In this document: positions 61,759-64,000 of the stretch, piece by piece
How the letters are laid out: every line of letters starts with the position of its first letter
Numbering within the stretch: position 1 is the first letter of the stretch
Source: Hypomesus transpacificus
Taxonomy: Eukaryota; Chordata; Actinopteri; Osmeriformes; Osmeridae
Assembly: GCF_021917145.1 (NCBI RefSeq)
Contig: NC_061072.1
Location: 13,494,742 to 13,558,741 of the forward strand
DNA: 64,000 nt
Reading direction: 5' to 3'
Notes under the pieces: generated by a model
Told to the model about the DNA's origin: nothing
What the model saw: the letters and a program-made list of their open reading frames with translations, nothing else
The model's database searches: none
Made by a program: the position numbers and the translations under genes

Positions 61759-64000
61759 CCCAGGGACCTAGGAGTTAGTGAAAGAAAGAGAAAGAGAAGT
61801 AGCCAGTCAGCTGTGTCATTAAAACCTTGGCGCAATAGAAAGAAAAGAAAATAGAGCATGCAGGGAAAGAGAGTTCATTCATTTTCACGTTTAATATTTG
61901 TTTCCATCAGCAGTTACTTTGTCAATGTGAGACTGGCTGACGGTGGTGTCCGTGAGATAGCGTAAATATGTTTGTGTCTGGAGGAAATTACATAAACCTC
62001 TGTATGGACTGTCTAAATTAGACCCAGATAACACAGACCTCCCTCCCTCCCTTCTGCTTTTGCTCCATTTTTGAATGGGTTTTGGAGGCACAAGAGAGTT
62101 TTCTCCACAAATGTTGTGTAAAAAGTCGAGCAGTACGCAAAGAAGACCCAAACCCAGCCAACATTTGACTTTAGGGTCACTGGTTCCAAAAAGCATCCAG
62201 GTAAAAAAAAAAGGGCTCTGACACATCAGCCCTAAACGCCGAGCTGATCCTTCTAGATCAGTCACCTCTCTCCGGGGTGGACCATGTGTATGACTGGGTG
62301 GCCCTTCCCACCGCACCACACTAATGAAGAGCATCAAGGTGGAACCGCTTTCTCTCCCTCCTCTAACGAGGCATCCGTCTGCCTCAAACCTGCTGTCACA
62401 AACACCGCCTCCCTGATCTGATGGCTGCTGGCGCCGCTTACGCAATCCTGAGATGAGCGCTCGCACACCAAATCAAATCAAATCAAATCAAATTTATTTG
62501 TATAGCCCTTTTTACACGCAAGCATGTCACAGAGGGCTTCACATGCGCCCATAGAACTGCCCCTCAACCAACCTAAACCCTCAAGCACACCCGTCAGCCA
62601 AAGATGCTCTGCGTCGGGATGTGGGTCTAGATGCAGCTTGTGAGGCAGCTTGCAAGCTATGCTATTGTTTACACCCATTCATCCGTGTCCTCGATAGCTG
62701 AACAGAATCGGGACGCATAATGCCGACGGCTTAAGATGTTGGGGGCCGGGGAAATGTCTGGGGGGACGAAGGAGGCTTTCGAGCAGCGTCATTCGTTGTT
62801 GAAGGAAGAAAGTAGAGAAGAAGAAAATAACATTGCTAGATGGCTTTGGAAGGAAGGATGGCTAGTATAGCTGAGACCTAATGAATCCCTCCTTCGTCTT
62901 TTTGGGTCAAGTACTCTGCTCTTTAGAAGTGAGTTAAAGAGCACCTTCTGGAGTTGCATAACTGTATTATAAAACTGTGGCACAAAATCAACCAGTTTTA
63001 CAGCATCTGGCAGATTCTCCCTAATCCCTTTACCCAAAATGAGCTGGAGAAATCCACACAAGTCAGACACACACACACACACACTTACAGACATACGCAA
63101 GCTGACACAAAAATCCCCTTTACCACGCAAACACTAACACACACAGACAGAAACATTAACAACCCCATATGAAGATTTACACAGATGGGAACCTCCAACC
63201 CTCAAATACAAATCTAAAAACAAACACAAAAGTAGGTTTTCAGACTGAGGTAATCTGTTCTGTGTGGGGCAGGCCAGTGACAGACAGGTTATGAAATGCC
63301 TCAGTAAGCATGATCCTACAGGGTAAACACTCATTGACCATGTTGATCCTGTCAACAGTGTGATAGGACATGATAGACGTTTAAAGTGTGATTTTTGCCA
63401 GTGTGGTGAGGTGAGTGCTAGAGGGGAATGCAATCCACTGGTCCGAGCTGCTGTAAAAAAAAAAGCATGAACTGCAAAGGTTGATGGAACATGCTTTCCT
63501 ATTTCATGTTCACCAGACAGTGATTCAAAGAGGATTCTGGAGGGTATGTGTTGGTGTGTGTGTTCAAGTACAGCTAGTTCCCTACTCTCGCCTCAGACTT
63601 TACAGTCTGACAAACTCAGATTATCTGTTCTGCAGGATTTTAGGGACAGCTGGATTATCGAACAAAAACGACCCGGTCAAATCCCTTGAGAAATGAAAAT
63701 GTGTGTAGTGTAGGGACATACATACTTCAAGCCTACTGTACAGCAACCTGACATTTAAGTTAAAATGCTTCTTCGAATGCCGTCACTTGTTGAATATCTA
63801 GGCTACATTTAACATTTAACTACATTCCAGATTCATTCCTATTGAAAACATTGTCGACCCCAAGGCAAAAAAATTATTCAGCGTCAGATCTGCATGCATT
63901 TCTTAGAGTGTTCGATAATTAGACAGACAATTCGGCTGTGTCATTAACATGCGCACCTACTCAAAAAAACGCGACCATTTGTGTTTGGTTGATCTGCATG
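61759..64000. other. tex2 upstream flank / 5' intron
   Basis: No exon is firmly recognised. A splice acceptor just before the tex2 start (about 61768) suggests that this is partly intron following an unseen 5' UTR exon. It contains an interspersed repeat at 62469, a CA run near 63066-63084 and AT-rich sequence towards 64000. Confidence 0.4.
62469..62600. repeat. interspersed repeat with AAATC-array head
   Basis: Several AAATC pentamers lead into AATTTATTTGTATAGCCCTT, then CACAGAGGGCTTCACATGC. The same head-and-body pattern occurs at many loci in fish genomes, but I cannot name the family. Confidence 0.5.

Noticed and set aside
62789..63130. 113-codon minus-strand frame upstream of tex2
   Set aside because: Looks partly plausible in composition, but it contains a CA-repeat-derived Val-Cys run and matches no family I know; it does not join the tex2 exon in frame.

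Overview
The window reads as nuclear DNA of a ray-finned (teleost) fish. Genes are split into short exons with GT/AG introns, the proteins match vertebrate families exon by exon, and the spacers carry CA/GA/TC microsatellites, minisatellites, tRNA-derived SINEs and small hAT-type DNA transposons. I found no bacterial operons, viral genes, CRISPR arrays or rRNA genes.

Layout: (1) 1-6099, no recognised exon, many simple repeats. (2) 6100-10257 (+), the last seven exons of fam20c (secretory-pathway Golgi casein kinase), followed by a 3' UTR to about 12045. (3) 12.0-16.0 kb, a repeat-rich spacer with a cluster of tRNA-like repeats, one of them split by a 944-bp hAT element with an 8-bp target duplication. 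(4) 16060-17806 (+), complete three-exon foxl3, the forkhead gene known in medaka as the germ-cell sperm/egg switch. (5) 17.8-24.7 kb, spacer and the probable tom1l2 3' UTR, with a candidate conserved element. (6) 24683-32855 (-), complete 14-exon tom1l2 (VHS-GAT endosomal adaptor). (7) 34105-36087 (-), atpaf2 (mitochondrial F1-ATPase assembly factor), head to head with (8) gid4 at 36581-38590 (+, CTLH E3 ligase substrate receptor) across a 493-bp shared promoter region. (9) 38.6-45.4 kb, spacer with a second hAT element and SINEs. (10) 45378-48492 (+), noxo1 (NADPH oxidase organizer). (11) 52117-53751 (+), rnf151 (RING/TRAF-type zinc finger). (12) 54250-61758 (-), tex2 or a tex2-like paralogue (ER lipid-transfer SMP protein), convergent with rnf151. 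(13) 61.8-64.0 kb, upstream flank of tex2.

The genes do not form one pathway. The interest lies in arrangement. fam20c-foxl3 matches the human 7p22 pair, tom1l2-atpaf2-gid4 matches human 17p11.2 (but lacks drc3), and noxo1-rnf151 matches human 16p13.3. Other points are a 12-copy in-frame coding minisatellite and a probable GC-AG intron in tex2, a start-codon-only first exon in rnf151, and two hAT insertions with exact 8-bp target duplications. Exon coordinates were placed by hand from splice sites, reading-frame phase and remembered family sequences; no database search was run.
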